DNA of 64,000 nucleotides from Vanessa cardui (GCF_905220365.1 NC_061143.1:1612001-1676000), one strand, 5' to 3'. Numbered from the stretch's first letter, positions 17,647 through 29,525 are shown. The notes: generated by a model from the sequence alone, not told the origin. Made by a program: numbers and translations.

Positions 17647-18250
17647 ACAAGAGAACCCACTCGAGTTTGCACGAGTCATAATGTCGAATTTACTCCATAT
17701 TTTTTACAAATTAGTAATCATGATCCACCGTGAAAAACTCAAAAACTCCCCAATAAGAGAGGACGTTAGCAGGAGAATTTTGGTTCACCCTGTGCTGGAT
17801 ACTTAATTATGATCGTTAATGAAAATAGGAATAGGTACATGCCTGAATAAGCATGTTTCAATTTTAGTGTTAGGTACGGAACTAAAGGAAAAAGGAATCC
17901 TTTAAACTACGCTGTTCGATAAAAATAGAGGCATTGATTTTTATTTATTAAATTTATTTCAAAAAAATATATCCTAGCAATGCCTCGTTTAAAGGAATTA
18001 CTAATATTGCTATTTAGAATTCAGCTGGAGTTCAGGATCGAGCCTGCAATTATTTACATCATTAGGCGACCTGTAAACAATTGTTTTACTGACGCTACCA
18101 ATTACGTACATTATTTTGTGCACTTCCGGTATGATAACCAAGCTTCATCTTTTTTTTCAGAATAGGTAATTCTCTTGACGAATATGAAAAAAAAAATTGG
18201 ATAAACAAATACCTAAGATAATTTTCTTTAGTATTTATATTGATGTTATA
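17647..18250. other. No gene seen
   Basis: AT-rich; short frames here have no recognisable motif. Confidence 0.4.
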
Positions 18251-18534
18251 AAGTCAAATTTCCCACTGATTAGCTAAGGCCTACTCTTTGATGAGAGCAT
18301 GCAACATATTCCAACAAGCTGTTTTAATGCGGCTTGGTGGGATACACTTGTGGTAGAATTTCTATTAAATTAGACACATGCAGGTTTCCTCAAGATGCTT
18401 TCCTTCACCGCCGAGCACGAGATGAATTATATACACAAATTAAGCACATGAATATTCAGTGGTGTTTGCCTGGGTTTCAACTTGCAATTATCGGTTAACA
18501 TGCACGCGTTCTAACCACTAGGCTATCTCGGCTC
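18251..18534 (-). mobile_element. SINE-A copy 7, diverged
   Basis: Full extent but scattered changes (AACAAGCTGTTTTAATGCGG, TTTCAACTTGCAATTATCGG). The B-box is lost. Confidence 0.8.
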
Positions 18535-19037
18535 AATAAGTCTATAACATTTCTCAATAAATAGTCATAAAAAACAATTCCGTTCCATTTTTAAATATTT
18601 TTTTTTTTTTATAAATTTAATTAATAAAAAATATGAAATATGTTTAGATCCAACAATCAAAATTCTCTTCGAGTCGGAGGTGAGTTTTTTTTTTTTAATA
18701 AAACCACTGCAAAGTCCAATGGCCGACATCTGGCGTGGTAACTTCTATTATTACGGGATTGGGGGCTGTGTTTTTTTTCTAAATTATGAGTTTAACTGTT
18801 GTTTGTAAGTAGGGGTAAACTTGTAAAGCAAAAGTTATGACTTTAATCGGAAATATGCATCATTATTTGGATGTCTGATGTGTTTGAAATTATATAAATC
18901 TTAACTAAGATTGGAGTAGCGTAATGGTTAAACTCAGTAGGCAAGTCTTCTTCTTCTAAGAGTTAGCCGTAAGAGTTAGGTGAACAGTGGGACTTTCCTG
19001 TGATACAATATATGCTTTCTTGTACATAAATAAATAA
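18535..19037. other. Spacer with A/T runs
   Basis: No gene. 18911-19005 faintly resembles the 3' half of SINE-A (GGAGTAGCGTAATGG, CAGTGGGACTTTCCTG). Confidence 0.3.
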
Positions 19038-19275
19038 AATATAAATAAATAAATATGAGACAACATCACATACATTACTCTGATAAACTTGTAAAGCACT
19101 TGTGTTATGGGAAATCAGAACTAACGACAGTACTACAAATACCCAGTCCCAAGACAACATAGAAAACTAATGAACTTTTTTCTACATCGACTTGGAAGGG
19201 AATCGAACCTGGGACCTCGGAGTGGCACACCCATGAAAACCGGCGTACTCACTACTCGACCATGGAGGTCGTCAA
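19038..19275 (-). mobile_element. SINE-C copy, full length
   Basis: Tail TAAATAAATAAATATGAGAC at the left, head ending GACGACCTCCATGGTCGAGT in its own direction, B-box GGTTCGATTCCC. Confidence 0.8.
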
Positions 19276-19671
19276 ATATTCTAAAACAAAATAGAGTCCT
19301 ACATTCTAATGACGTCATTTCCTGCACATCATACGGTTCCAATTCTTGAGGGAGGCTGAAGTCTATTCAACGTGACGCGACGGCCCATGGGTTGTAGGAG
19401 CGTTAACGAAGATGAAACCAACGAGTCTACATAAGTCAAGTTTTTCCAATGAACATTTTATGTTTTCTGTAACTTAGTAGTTTATTTGCTTAGCATTTTA
19501 TTTTCGAATGTCAAATTCAAGAATCCTTTGAAAAAAATTAACCAGACATCCGTTTAGAGGTACAATATGGTGACCTTCACTAGGGTCAATCGTCGTTCCC
19601 ATAGTCCATCAAGCCTATTGCCAGGAAAGTGATTTATTCTACTGCAGTTTGTAAAGGAATATTACTCTTGA

Positions 19672-19793
19672 TAGGATAGTCTACCCGTGACCACGAACGC
19701 TGTAAAGTGCTCGAAACGTCGGGATGTCCAAAATAATTAATATACGCGATTAAAATCCGTAATAACTAGTTTTATTTAAACTAGTGTTTGATT
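19672..19793 (+). repeat. Repeat I, copy 1
   Basis: AGTCTACCCGTGACCACGAA, GCTGTAAAGTGCTCGAAACG, TCGGGATGTC, then the end TAACTAGTTTTATTT. The inverse appears at 24838-24985 and within 27617-27919. The coding-like stretch DHERCKVLETSG on the other strand suggests a retroelement piece. Confidence 0.5.
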
Positions 19794-20934
19794 TAGATTT
19801 CGACTAATGATGTCACGTCATTTCAAGGTCAAAGAATTGTCTCATCTTGCGATTGAAATGGACTAAACAATCACTGATTCATTTATAATCGTACAAAAAG
19901 CCGCGAAAACAAAATTATTCTATTCAATAATCTCGTCGTTTACACAAATTTTATTTACTCTTATTCACAAAGGAATTATTATTTGACATTGCTGAGCTTT
20001 TAAAGCAATTTTCTGGGAGCACCTTCGAAATCTCGAGGAATTGTTTTGGGATATGAAATATTATTTCGTCGTACCGAATTAAGATTGCTTTGATTTTAAC
20101 TCATAATGATTTGTGAATCTTTTTGGAGACATTTGTCAATTATGGCGTTGAAAATGTTGTAAACTAAGTTGTGTAGAATATCCCTTAAAAAATAAATTTA
20201 AAATGAGAGCCAAGATCAATATTATCGTATATACCTTGGTTGTTGATTTTAACGACAAAAGAAGTGAGATATAAATAGTGCCAAGTTCCTATCTGAATTT
20301 TATTGATCACTACAAAAAATATCATTTCATCTTATAACTTAGGATAATATATTGTAGACTAGAGTCTGTCTTGGCTAAATTTCACACTTGTATATCATAC
20401 AGTTTTATAGTTATGAGGGAGTCGAAAGCGGCGCCAAATAGTTAATGTAATATAACACACGGTGCTGCTCGCCAGTTCTGTTACTTGAACTTGGCTTGAC
20501 ACGCTACCGCGTGTCTAGGACAATGTTGGATGACTCCCGACGTTTCACCCCCAACAAAAGCTGAATTATAAATAGAACTTAAGTATAGAAACATTTAATG
20601 GAGCTCGTTAGACTGAGATCCGCAGTCTTCTGCTATGGGTGACGTCTTAACCTGTTAATGATAACAATAATTTTAATCAACTCCAATTTTCAAAACAGTG
20701 TGACGTCACGTCCATATTTTAAATCTAAAGCAGATGAAACTGGGAGGTGCAGTTATTTATATAATAATAGCTGAAACTGCTGCTTTGTATGCATTGCATG
20801 CTGGCATTTATACTCTTTAGGAGTGGAGTTTCGTAAAAGTACGACATCTTAGCAAATGTGTACATCCTAGAAGGATCCAGGGATACAGGGAGGTCCCTGC
20901 CAATTTTTTGAGGTTTCGTGATTAATCACTAGGT
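19794..20934. other. No gene seen
   Basis: Mostly AT-rich. 20400-20560 is a GC-richer stretch (GGCTTGACACGCTACCGCGT, GACTCCCGACGTTTCACCCC) of unknown nature. Confidence 0.35.
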
Positions 20935-20981
20935 CATTAAGAAGGTTTTGGTATAGGTTATATACCAAAACCTTCTTAATG
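20935..20981. repeat. Perfect 21-bp hairpin with 5-base loop
   Basis: 20935-20955 (CATTAAGAAGGTTTTGGTAT, A) is exactly complementary to 20961-20981; the loop is GGTTA. No T-run follows, and no gene is adjacent. Confidence 0.85.
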
Positions 20982-21319
20982 TGCTAAATAAAATATATTA
21001 ATATAATTAAACATGAAACTTTTATCAGAAGATGACTTTTCAAGAAAGTTTCAGATGTGATAAAATAAATTATTTTAATAAATTTAAGAATAGTTCAGTA
21101 TCTAGAAATAAAATTCTTATTCAAAATCTCTTGTGAATTAAGACAATAACAAAAATTAGCACAAACATATTTTTATAAAACCATTTATAATAGAAAGAGA
21201 AAGAAAAAAATATAGAGACAAAATGATTTGATGGTAATAACACTTTTCTTACATGATGACATCAATTACACACTACTGTAAGTCACGTAGAAGAACTTCG
21301 TTCAAAAAACATCCACAAC
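20982..21319. other. No gene seen
   Basis: AT-rich spacer. Confidence 0.4.
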
Positions 21320-21571
21320 TAACAACGACAGCCTGTAAATTTCCCACTAGTGGGCCTCTCCCTTTGATGAGAAGGTTTTTGGAACATATTCCACCATGCT
21401 GTTCCAATTCGGGTTGGTGGAATACTATTTGGCAGAATTTCAATGGAATTAGACACATGCAGGTTAGGAGATGAATTATAAACAAAAATTAAGCATATGA
21501 ATATTCAGTGGTGCTCGCCTGGGACCCGCAACCATCGGTTAAGATGCACGCGTTGTAATCACTGGGCCATC
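21320..21571 (-). mobile_element. SINE-A copy 8, with deletion
   Basis: The GAAGGAAAACATCGTGAGGAAAC stretch is lost (AGGTTAGGAGATG at 21461-21475). The head is eroded. Confidence 0.8.
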
Positions 21572-21788
21572 AGCATCGCCTTGCTTATTAGTATGGATCA
21601 GCTTAAAGTGATAATTAGTTAAAACCACAATGTTCTCCGGACGAACTCGAAGCCTGTTTCTGTTTAAAAACTTCGCGCCACTGATTACGTCCGGTCTGAA
21701 CGAGCGGACGCTTGTTACTTAGTAACATTTAACTCGTGTACAAGTCTATCTGTATTGTGTCAAGTCTATCTGTTTGTAAAAGTAGCTA

Positions 21789-21956
21789 AGTAAAGTAACA
21801 GCCCGTATTCCCATTGCTGGGCTAAGGCCTTCTGTCCCATTAAGGAGAGTGTTTGGAACATATTCCACAACGCTGTTCCAATGCGGGTTTGTGGAATACA
21901 CATGTGGCAGAATTTCAATGAACTTCGACACATGCAGATTTCCTAAGGATGTTTTA
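21789..21956 (-). mobile_element. SINE-A copy 9, headless
   Basis: TTACTTT-tail subfamily; stops after the GAGGAAACCTGC region. Confidence 0.8.
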
Positions 21957-22215
21957 TAATTTTACTAAAAATTGTGAAAATGGTTATGATGATTAAATAA
22001 AAGGGTGTGATGTAGGTAAAGTTTTACAGTACATTTATCAAAATATAAAAAGTATAAAAAATAAATAAAATAGCCTTATTTATTCCAAAGTACTACTCTA
22101 AGTTACAAGTACTAATTTAGTTGTATCACATACATACAAACAATATATTACAGAAACAACACATCAAATATAATAAAACAAATAATATGAAACATTTTTG
22201 ATGTATATGATTAAT

Positions 22216-22345
22216 TTTTGTTTCGTGTGGACCCCTTCAGCGTAAAAGCCTCCTCCATAGAGTCCCATTTTCCTCTATCTCGTCTTACCACCGGGCGCAT
22301 GGGCGACCTCTACTTCTCACGCCATACGGCCCTTTCCATTTTGTA
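22216..22345 (-). mobile_element. LINE C-terminal fragment, clade unknown
   Basis: Minus-strand reading ends RDRGKWDSMEEAFTLKGS and a stop; the RDRxxWxxxEEAFTL ending is common at LINE C-termini in insects. Only ~40 codons remain. Confidence 0.45.
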
Positions 22346-22351
22346 TCAATA

Positions 22352-22648
22352 TATACTTGGTGGTAGGGCTTTGTGCGAGCCCGTCTGGGTAGGTACCACC
22401 CACTCATCAGTTATTCTACCGCCAAATAACAGTAGTCAGTATTGTTGTGTTCCGGTTTGAAGGGTGAGTGAGCCAGTGTAACTTCAGGCACAAGGGACAT
22501 AACATCTTAGTTCCCAAGGTTAGTGGCGCAGTGACGATGTAAGGAATAGTTAATATTTCTCACAGCGTCATTGTCTATGGGTGATGGTGACCACTTACCA
22601 TCAGGTGGCCCATATGCTCGTCCGCCAACCTATACCATAAAAAAAAAT
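22352..22648 (+). mobile_element. SINE-B copy, full length
   Basis: TACTTGGTGGTAGGGCTTTG to TATACCATAAAAAAAA with few differences from 48500-48789. Confidence 0.85.
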
Positions 22649-23074
22649 ATAAATTATAGTTGAATTTAACTATCACAGGAAAAGTTAAGCAGCGATAAAT
22701 TAAACGATACAGTTTTTACACACATATATTTTCACAAGCACAGAAGGTATATACAAGAAAGATATAGCGAAGGTACAGTTATAGCGTTTAAGTAAGAAAA
22801 TAGAACCAACTAAGAAATATAAGAAGAATTAAGCGTAAAAAGCAAAAGCGTTGCATAGCAACGAGTATCAAACGTTGCGCACGCAGCCTCTCGGCGTCGG
22901 TATCAGAAAACGACTGACGAACGGGGTAAAGTCGACGTCACGCATAGCGGTGCTTTGACCAACTATGCATGAAGCGAGTAATGCGTTTATTCAACGCTAC
23001 AAAATAGTAAAGAAAATAGTAAGAACAAAATAAATTATATGTGTTTGTAACATTACAACTACTTACAACGCATA
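22649..23074. other. No gene seen; GC-richer block at 22850-22985
   Basis: The block GCGTTGCATAGCAACGAGTA to GAAGCGAGTAATGCG differs in composition from its flanks and may be part of an unrecognised element. Confidence 0.35.
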
Positions 23075-23133
23075 AACCTCAAAGGGAGGAGGCCTTGGCC
23101 CAGCAGTGGGAAATTTACAGGCAGTTGTTGCTG
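23075..23133 (+). mobile_element. SINE-A 3' stub
   Basis: CCTCAAAGGGAGGAGGCC, CCCAGCAGTGGGAAATTTAC, CAGTTGTTG. Confidence 0.75.
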
Positions 23134-24005
23134 TATCAACTTGTAACCTATCTTCCAACAAATAAAAATAATCCACTACTAACAAAGCAACGTTTTTGAA
23201 ACGGGAATGTTCTAGAAAACAATGGAATAATCAATTAGTTGAATATATTTAGCAACAAAAGTTACTCCAGCAACGTAAATATTGTTCGCCGAGGGATCTA
23301 TGTGTAGGATGACTGTTATTTTAGTTTTTAGACTTTTGTTATAATAGCTAGATTATATTTTATATAATCCAGTATTTTCTAGATAGGAATAGGCTTGTTC
23401 TAGAAATTGCCACGGTCGTATTCTTTTATAGAGCGGATTGCTTATTTTTTTTATTGATTACATTTTGTTTTGATTCGAAACGTGAAAGTGGATTACTTAG
23501 ATTGAATCTCGGGCTCAGCAATATATAGTAATCTTAAAATAATACAAAAAAAAGTAAAATAATTATTTTTTCACATTAAGAGAAAATATATATACAAGCT
23601 AATAAAATAATAGTAATATAATACTACACATGCTTTTTAATGTCATAATAATTTGTAGAAATTTCCTTAAAAATGATATGTTATGAATATTATATAACGC
23701 GGTAAATGGAAAGAGACAGAACAAAAAATAAGAGATGGAAATGGCTTCTTGAGATATACACGTTTTAACAAGGCGTCCAGAATGGGGATCTGGCAGATAT
23801 TGTCTCTACGCTATGCCTCAAATCTTTCCCTCCCTTTCTTTTTCTCTTGGTCTCTTTCTAACTAACTTTAGTTTAATAAAGCATTATTCAACACTATTTA
23901 TTATTATTTTTGACAGCGGATTTTTAATTATAGTTTTATATCGTTTAATTATTACCAATTGTTGTCAATTCATTCTATTGTGTATGTTATATATTACATA
24001 ATATA
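23134..24005. other. No gene seen
   Basis: AT-rich; a 60-codon T-rich frame at 23813 looks random. Confidence 0.4.
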
Positions 24006-24345
24006 TAAAATTTATTCAAGCAGGCTTTTACAAGAACTTTTAAATCGCCATTTTACAATTAAGTGAAGCTACCACCGCGCACCGGTTCGAAAAGCAGATT
24101 CTACCGAGAAGAACCGGCAAGAAAGTCAGTAGTTACTCTTTTTTAACATTTAAAAAAATACAAAGTCATGTTAGTTAGATACAATTATTTAAATTAATAT
24201 ATTCTGCTTGGAAGTCAACAGGTACTAACTCTACGCTTGTTTATCATCCATAAAATCTTGTATCGAATAATATGCTTTTTCTACCACTGTATTTTTTACA
24301 AACGGTTTGAATTTACGAAAAGGCAAACTTAAAGTTATAAAGCTT
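24006..24345 (-). mobile_element. LINE-D2 3' end
   Basis: The 3' untranslated part (GAACCGGTGCGCGGTGGTAG in reverse, with a 4-bp insertion) plus the last ~30 codons, ending in the equivalent of the D2 stop. It parallels 58085-58400. Confidence 0.75.
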
Positions 24346-24386
24346 TGAATCCTCATTTAATAACTTTTTTATATTAAGTGAATATC

Positions 24387-24532
24387 ACCGGTTCATCAAA
24401 TTTAGTAGTAACTCTTTTTTAACATTAACAAAAAAGAAAAACATTCATGTTCTTTCATTACAATTATATATGCATGTAATATATCCTGCCTGGAAGTCAA
24501 CAAGTATTAATTGCACGCTTTTTTATCTTTAT
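24387..24532 (-). mobile_element. LINE-D2 3' fragment, older
   Basis: AGTAGTAACTCTTTTTTAAC, then CCTGCCTGGAAGTCAACAAG and ACGCTTTTTTATC. A second, more diverged piece beside the previous one. Confidence 0.6.
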
Positions 24533-24837
24533 TATTATTATTTATATATTTATTATTATTACGGTAAATTATACTTGGTTTAATAATAAAGTACCGCGTG
24601 ACTATGAGTAGAACCAAACAGTGCTACCTCCGCAGCCCGACAGATGGCGCGGTGATTGATGGCTTAACTTGATTATAACGTTTATTCTTTAAATTGCTTC
24701 CTGGCCCACTTGTGCAGGTGAAAGAAAACTTTACTAAACTTTAGTAAAGAATTAAAATAATATTGATGTAGACGTTAGGTAAAGGAAAAAAACACTCCAT
24801 ATTCTCGATATATTCCAAACCCCTTATGGTAATGTTG

Positions 24838-24985
24838 TCTTAAATTTTCGCGATTATTACACATTTAAATAAAACTTATAATTATAAGTTATAACGGATT
24901 TGAATCGCGTAATTAATTATTTTTGACATCCCGACGTTTCGAGCATTTTACAGCGTTCGTGGTCACGGGTAGACTCCTTATGCTA
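24838..24985 (-). repeat. Repeat I, copy 2
   Basis: In + order: TAATGTTGTCTTAAATTTTC, GCGATTA, AATAAAACT, TTATAACGGATTTGAATCGC, ATCCCGACGTTTCGAGC, GGTCACGGGTAGACT. This fixes the internal order of the family. Confidence 0.5.
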
Positions 24986-25102
24986 ATGATGCTTGATGCT
25001 GCAGCCTCATCTGGGGTCAGCTCAGGTACGGGTCGTGACTTTACGTGTTTTCCGAAGTACGATTGATTAAAAATAGTTAATTTTCAGACTCAGAACTGCG
25101 TT

Positions 25103-25380
25103 TATTTGGAGGACCTTGTGTATGGGTAGGTATTACCTACATCAGATATTCTATCGCGAAACAATACTCAGTGTTGTTGTGTTTCAGTGTGAAGGATGAG
25201 TGAGTCAGTGTATACAGGCACAAAGAATATGGCATATTGGTTACCAATTTTGTTGGTGAATTGGCGTTGTGTTGGTATTGGTTAATATTTCTTACAACGC
25301 CATTGTCGTTGATCACTAATCAGGTGGCTGGTGGTAGGTATTGGTTCGACCTACCTATAAGTACGTATATCATAAAAAAT
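25103..25380 (+). mobile_element. SINE-B, diverged
   Basis: TTTGGAGGACCTTGTGTATG in place of the usual start; GTTGTGTTTCAGTGTGAAGG; CATAAAAAA end. Confidence 0.65.
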
Positions 25381-25763
25381 TATGTGTTCGAAATTTAAAT
25401 TTTATTTTTAATGAACGATATTATTATTTTATCATGAAGTTACTTCGTAGAATAATGAATGATGTTAGTTTCATTCCCTTTCTTTTGCAATAATTCATAA
25501 AAAATATTGGGTAGTTTCGATGTTTGATATATAGATATGTATTGTGGTAAATAGTGAATGAAAATCATTAATATAACACAGGCTATCGGAATAGATGTTG
25601 AAAAGTTTTCGTTCACTCCAAAAGAGCCGTTTGGGTCATTCTTTATCTATCTGAAGCCCGAAGCTGCCGTGGGGATGTTTTTAACAATATACAAATACTA
25701 TTAATAACGTCATAATATATTTATGTATTAAGTATTAATAATAAATTAGACAATCATTTTATA
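25381..25763. other. No gene seen
   Basis: AT-rich spacer. Confidence 0.4.
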
Positions 25764-25880
25764 AGCTCAGATGGCCCAGTCGTTACAACATTGCATGTTA
25801 ACCGATAATTGCAAGTTCAATGCCCAAGCAAGCACCACTGAATTTTCATGTACTCAATTTGTGTTTACAATTTATCTAGC
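25764..25880 (+). mobile_element. SINE-A head fragment
   Basis: A-box AGATGGCCCAGTCG is readable, the B-box mutated (CAAGTTCAATGCC). Ends at TTTATCTAGC. Confidence 0.7.
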
Positions 25881-25881
25881 T

Positions 25882-25957
25882 GTGAATCGAACCCGGGACC
25901 TCCGGGTGGCATAAACATGAAAACCGGGCTACACACTTTTCGACCACGGAGTTATTT
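25882..25957 (-). mobile_element. SINE-C head fragment
   Basis: Reverse of CTCCGTGGTCGAAAAGTGTG and GGTCCCGGGTTCGATTC. It joins directly to the SINE-A fragment. Confidence 0.7.
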
Positions 25958-26353
25958 TAACAAATTAATTTAAGTCTTTTTTTTTGGAATTCTACGTTGC
26001 TCTCGTACTTAATCAACTCAAACAAAATTTTAAAAATTCAAATCATTGATTAGAAAAATAAAAATAAAAAACTACAGACTAAAAATTTCATCAATTCATT
26101 TGAAGGTGTTCTAAATTCAAATCGTATAAATATAAAGTGTAAATATAAAAAACACGTTCACGGCTCGAGTTGAGAGAGCTTCAGATTTGTCTCGAAATTT
26201 CATCGCGTGCCATTCGTTAAGATGAAGTCTTGAAAATTTAAAGAGAACGCTCTCGCTAGTTTAGATTAATCAAAGTTATATTCAAAGACTAATTGAAACT
26301 CTTTTTGATTTTTGTTAATGTTTTTTTTTTGTGTTTTGAAATTTTTGTATCGA
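25958..26353. other. No gene seen
   Basis: AT-rich spacer. Confidence 0.4.
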
Positions 26354-26454
26354 TAACATCTTAGTTCCCAAGGTTGGTGGCACATTGACGATGTAAGGAA
26401 CACTTACCATCAGGTGGCCCATATGCTTGTCCGCCAACCTATACCATAAAAAAA
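26354..26454 (+). mobile_element. SINE-B 3' half with deletion
   Basis: GATGTAAGGAA joins directly to CACTTACCATCAGGTGG, removing ~60 bp. A-run present. Confidence 0.75.
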
Positions 26455-26513
26455 TACACTTCGTATGCTCACTCGTCAATTCTTCCAATATGATTCGTGA
26501 TCTTATAAATACA

Positions 26514-26672
26514 CTAGTAGTCGTCAGCGGCTTCGCTTACGTTTTAGGGTATTGGTTGGTGTCAGGCAAAAAAATAGTCCATGTCCTTTCTTGAAGCTCA
26601 AGTATGCTGGTTCAGCGGTTTGGTCGTGAAAGGGCGACAGACATAGTTACTTTCACATTAATAATATTAATA
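26514..26672 (-). mobile_element. HEL-E copy
   Basis: ACTAGTAGTCGTCAGCGGCT (inverse of the CTAGT end) through TTACTTTCACATTAATAATA; near full length. Confidence 0.55.
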
Positions 26673-26674
26673 TC

Positions 26675-26728
26675 GAGTCGAGATGCCCCAGTTGTTAGAA
26701 CGCGTGCATCTTAACCGATGATTGCGGA
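26675..26728 (+). mobile_element. SINE-A head stub
   Basis: GAGTCGAGATGCCCCAGTTG to GATTGCGG, 54 bp, at the edge of the HEL-E copy. Confidence 0.75.
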
Positions 26729-26862
26729 TTAATAATCATTATAACCAAACAGTATCAGACAATCGGCCAGTATTAATCGTGAAAAATTAAAATATTACAT
26801 TACAACACATTCTAAAAATAATCATAAAAAAGCTTCATCAAAAGTATAACACCTCGCCTCAT

Positions 26863-26993
26863 TGCCTTCTCTGGTGACAGGAGGGCTGGTTCGTTTTTTG
26901 CCCAGAAGATTGGAATTGCGATTCAACGGGGAAATGCTAGCATTCTTGCCACCATTCCACGCGGTCAAGATTTACACAGTAACTAGTTTTAGT
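26863..26993 (+). mobile_element. Retroelement C-terminal fragment (AIQRGN type)
   Basis: Reads FFAQKIGIAIQRGNASILAT, IPRGQDL and a stop. The phrase QRIxxAIQRGNAxSxL ends the reverse transcriptase polyprotein of a LINE common in insects; the clade was not determined. Related pieces are at 29440-29525 (minus) and 50335-50400. Confidence 0.4.
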
Positions 26994-27294
26994 TCATATT
27001 TGTATATATTTAAGCATTTAATGTTATTAATTCTTATGTTAATAAATTAAAATAGTCAATCGTCATATTATTAATTAAATAAAAATAGTTATACAATGTG
27101 TAAAAAATAACTCTAACACAACGGATTTTGTAATAATGTGTTGTGTTAATATTGTAGGAATAATCATCTTTATCATTATCAATATTACAAATGTGAAATG
27201 CGTGTCCATTTTGTCGTTTTATAGCAAAATCGAATTTGACCGAATTTAGAAAACATTCAAATTTTAAAGGATGTTTGTCATCAAGTTCTTAAAA

Positions 27295-27582
27295 TAACAA
27301 CAACAGCCTGTAAATTTCCCAATGCTGGGCTAAGGTCTCCTCTTCCTTTGAGTAGAAGGTTCGGAACATATTCCACCACGCTGGTTGGTGGAATACACAT
27401 GTAGCAGAATTTCTATGAAATTGGACACATGCAGGTTTCCTCACGATGTTCTTCACAGCCGAGCACGAGATGAATTATAAACACCAATTAAGCACATGAA
27501 TATGCAGTGGCGCTTGCCTGGATTTGAACCCGCAATCATTGGTTAAGATGCACGCGTTCTAACCACTGGGCCATCTCGACTC
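27295..27582 (-). mobile_element. SINE-A copy 13, full length
   Basis: GTT tail at the left, intact A- and B-box, with a ~14-bp deletion at GCTGGTTGGTGG. Confidence 0.85.
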
Positions 27583-27616
27583 TAGGGGAACACGTGTACT
27601 GGTAAAGAGTTCCATT

Positions 27617-27919
27617 GAAATAAAACTAGTTATAACGGATTTGAATCGCGTATATTAATTATTTTTGGCATCCCGACGTTTCGAGCACTTTACAGCGTTC
27701 GTGGTCACGGGTAGACTAAGGTGGCATTTGTCTATTTGGAGAACAAAAGAAATATTATTTACAACTACCGCCAACGATTTCTCAATTGGTATCTTGAGTA
27801 ACGTTCCGGTTGCACGCAGAAGGCACTGACTGTAGCTTTAATAATTAATATATGCGATTCAAATCTGTTATAACTAGTTTTATTTCAATGTTTAATCGCG
27901 AAAATTTAAGACAACATTA
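27617..27919. mobile_element. Repeat I, copy 3: foldback element with 14-bp target duplication
   Basis: 46-bp inverted arms 27615-27660 and 27843-27888 (2 mismatches; core ACTAGTTATAACnGATTTGA). Flanked by TAAAGAGTTCCATT on both sides (27603-27616, 27920-27933). The right arm continues to the family end TAATGTTGTCTTAAATTTTC (in reverse). A long, non-palindromic duplication argues for insertion by a retroelement; inverted terminal arrangements of this kind are known in Penelope-like elements. Confidence 0.55.
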
Positions 27920-27933
27920 TAAAGAGTTCCATT

Positions 27934-29114
27934 TTTGAGATGAATATTGCGAATCATATGCCGATATCACGCTCGTGTTCAGCGGTGAGTTTCGAGTTTC
28001 TTTTTACAGAATAAGTCCTTCTGGATCTTTTCGAACCGGTGATAGTTCTTAATTTGACTATCAATATATGGATGTCATTAAACGAATTATTTTGTATCAC
28101 AAAATTATTAATTGATTTATTATAAATGTAATTTTTCTTCTCTATTTTTGAACAAAACGAGACCGAAATAAATTCAATGCGACCGGCCATTGAAGGACAT
28201 TTTTCTAAAACGCACCACCCACGACCCACTGAAGCGTCATAAAATGTAATGGTAGGGTCGCCAGACGTCGGCCAAATGACTGGATACTATTTCAACTTTA
28301 GTTTTTTTTTATACACAGTCTGACTATGAACAAAATATATTCGGCTTACCCATTACTAAACGGCGTCAATTACAAAGCTCTGTGGCGCTTTTCGTATGTT
28401 TCAAGTATCTTTTCAGAGAGTTCAGGTTTGAATCGTAAGAAATTTTATCAAAATGTGTTCAGTGGTTTAGTTGTGACGTAAGAGACTCAGAGTAACTTTT
28501 GTATTTATAATATAAGTATAGATATATATCGTACAATTATTAATTGTATACTAATAATTGAGTCTTACATTATACAAAATGTACATTTAAGTCCATTCTG
28601 TAAGCCGTTGTCACATTCCCCATATCGATACACCAAAAAATGAAAATACTACATACATGTACGTTATTAATATATAAACAAAATAATATATACTGTGACA
28701 ATAACAGAAAATAAATAGTATTTTAAAGTTTGTTTTAAAAACAAAATTAAATATATCAGTGAAAAATATTAGCGACAACCCACAGAAATAGTTTAGTGCT
28801 CGTGAAAAATATAAATGGCGACCCGCGTTGGGGCCCATCAACCCTCCCTGCTGACGCCTCTAATGGTGCACAAATCGCCACATATCTGCTATCTCGCTGT
28901 CCCATCTGAAGGATCGTATTAATATTTGCGACAGATGGTATTTGGACCTGAAATATGGTCGGAAACGACCTAATTATATACGGATAAAAAAGCCTTATGA
29001 CACCGATAGAAAATATTTGTGGTAATCTTGAGTAATTTCTTTAATTGTACTATTTAATTAAATAAAATTAAATATAGGGATTTATTTTTTCGTATGGTAA
29101 AATGAGGATTTTAT
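27934..29114. other. Unassigned, with an old HEL-E remnant
   Basis: No gene seen. 28430-28527 keeps GAGAGTTCAGGTTTG-like and GTGTTCAGTGGTTTAGTTGT text of HEL-E in reverse. Confidence 0.35.
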
Positions 29115-29413
29115 AACAACAACAGCCTGTAAATTCCCACGGCTGGGCTAAAGGCCTCCTCTCCCTTTGAGGCGAAGGTTTGGAACATATTCCACCACGC
29201 TGTTCCAATAAGGGTTGGTGGAATACACATGTTTCAGAATTTCTATGAAATTTGTCACATGCAGGTTTCCTCACGACGTTTTCCGTCACTGCCGATCACG
29301 AGATGAATTATAAACACAAATTAAGCACATATATATAGTGGTGCTTGCCTGGGTTTGAACCCGCAATCATCGGTTAAGATGCACGCGTTCTAACCACTGG
29401 GCCATCTCGGCTC
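29115..29413 (-). mobile_element. SINE-A copy 14, full length
   Basis: GTT tail, complete body and head; one of the best-preserved reverse copies. Confidence 0.88.
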
Positions 29414-29439
29414 TCAACAGTGGCAAGGATGTTAGCATT

Positions 29440-29525
29440 TTCCTCTTCAATCGTATTTTCGATCCTCTAGACAAAAAAATTAACGAACCCACCGGTCAGT
29501 GGAGGCAATAAGGCGAGGCGTTATA
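29440..29525 (-). mobile_element. Retroelement fragment (AIQRGN type), upstream piece
   Basis: In reverse it reads ACGCCTCGCCTTATTGCCTC and GTGGGTTCGTT, matching 26850-26900. Confidence 0.35.
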
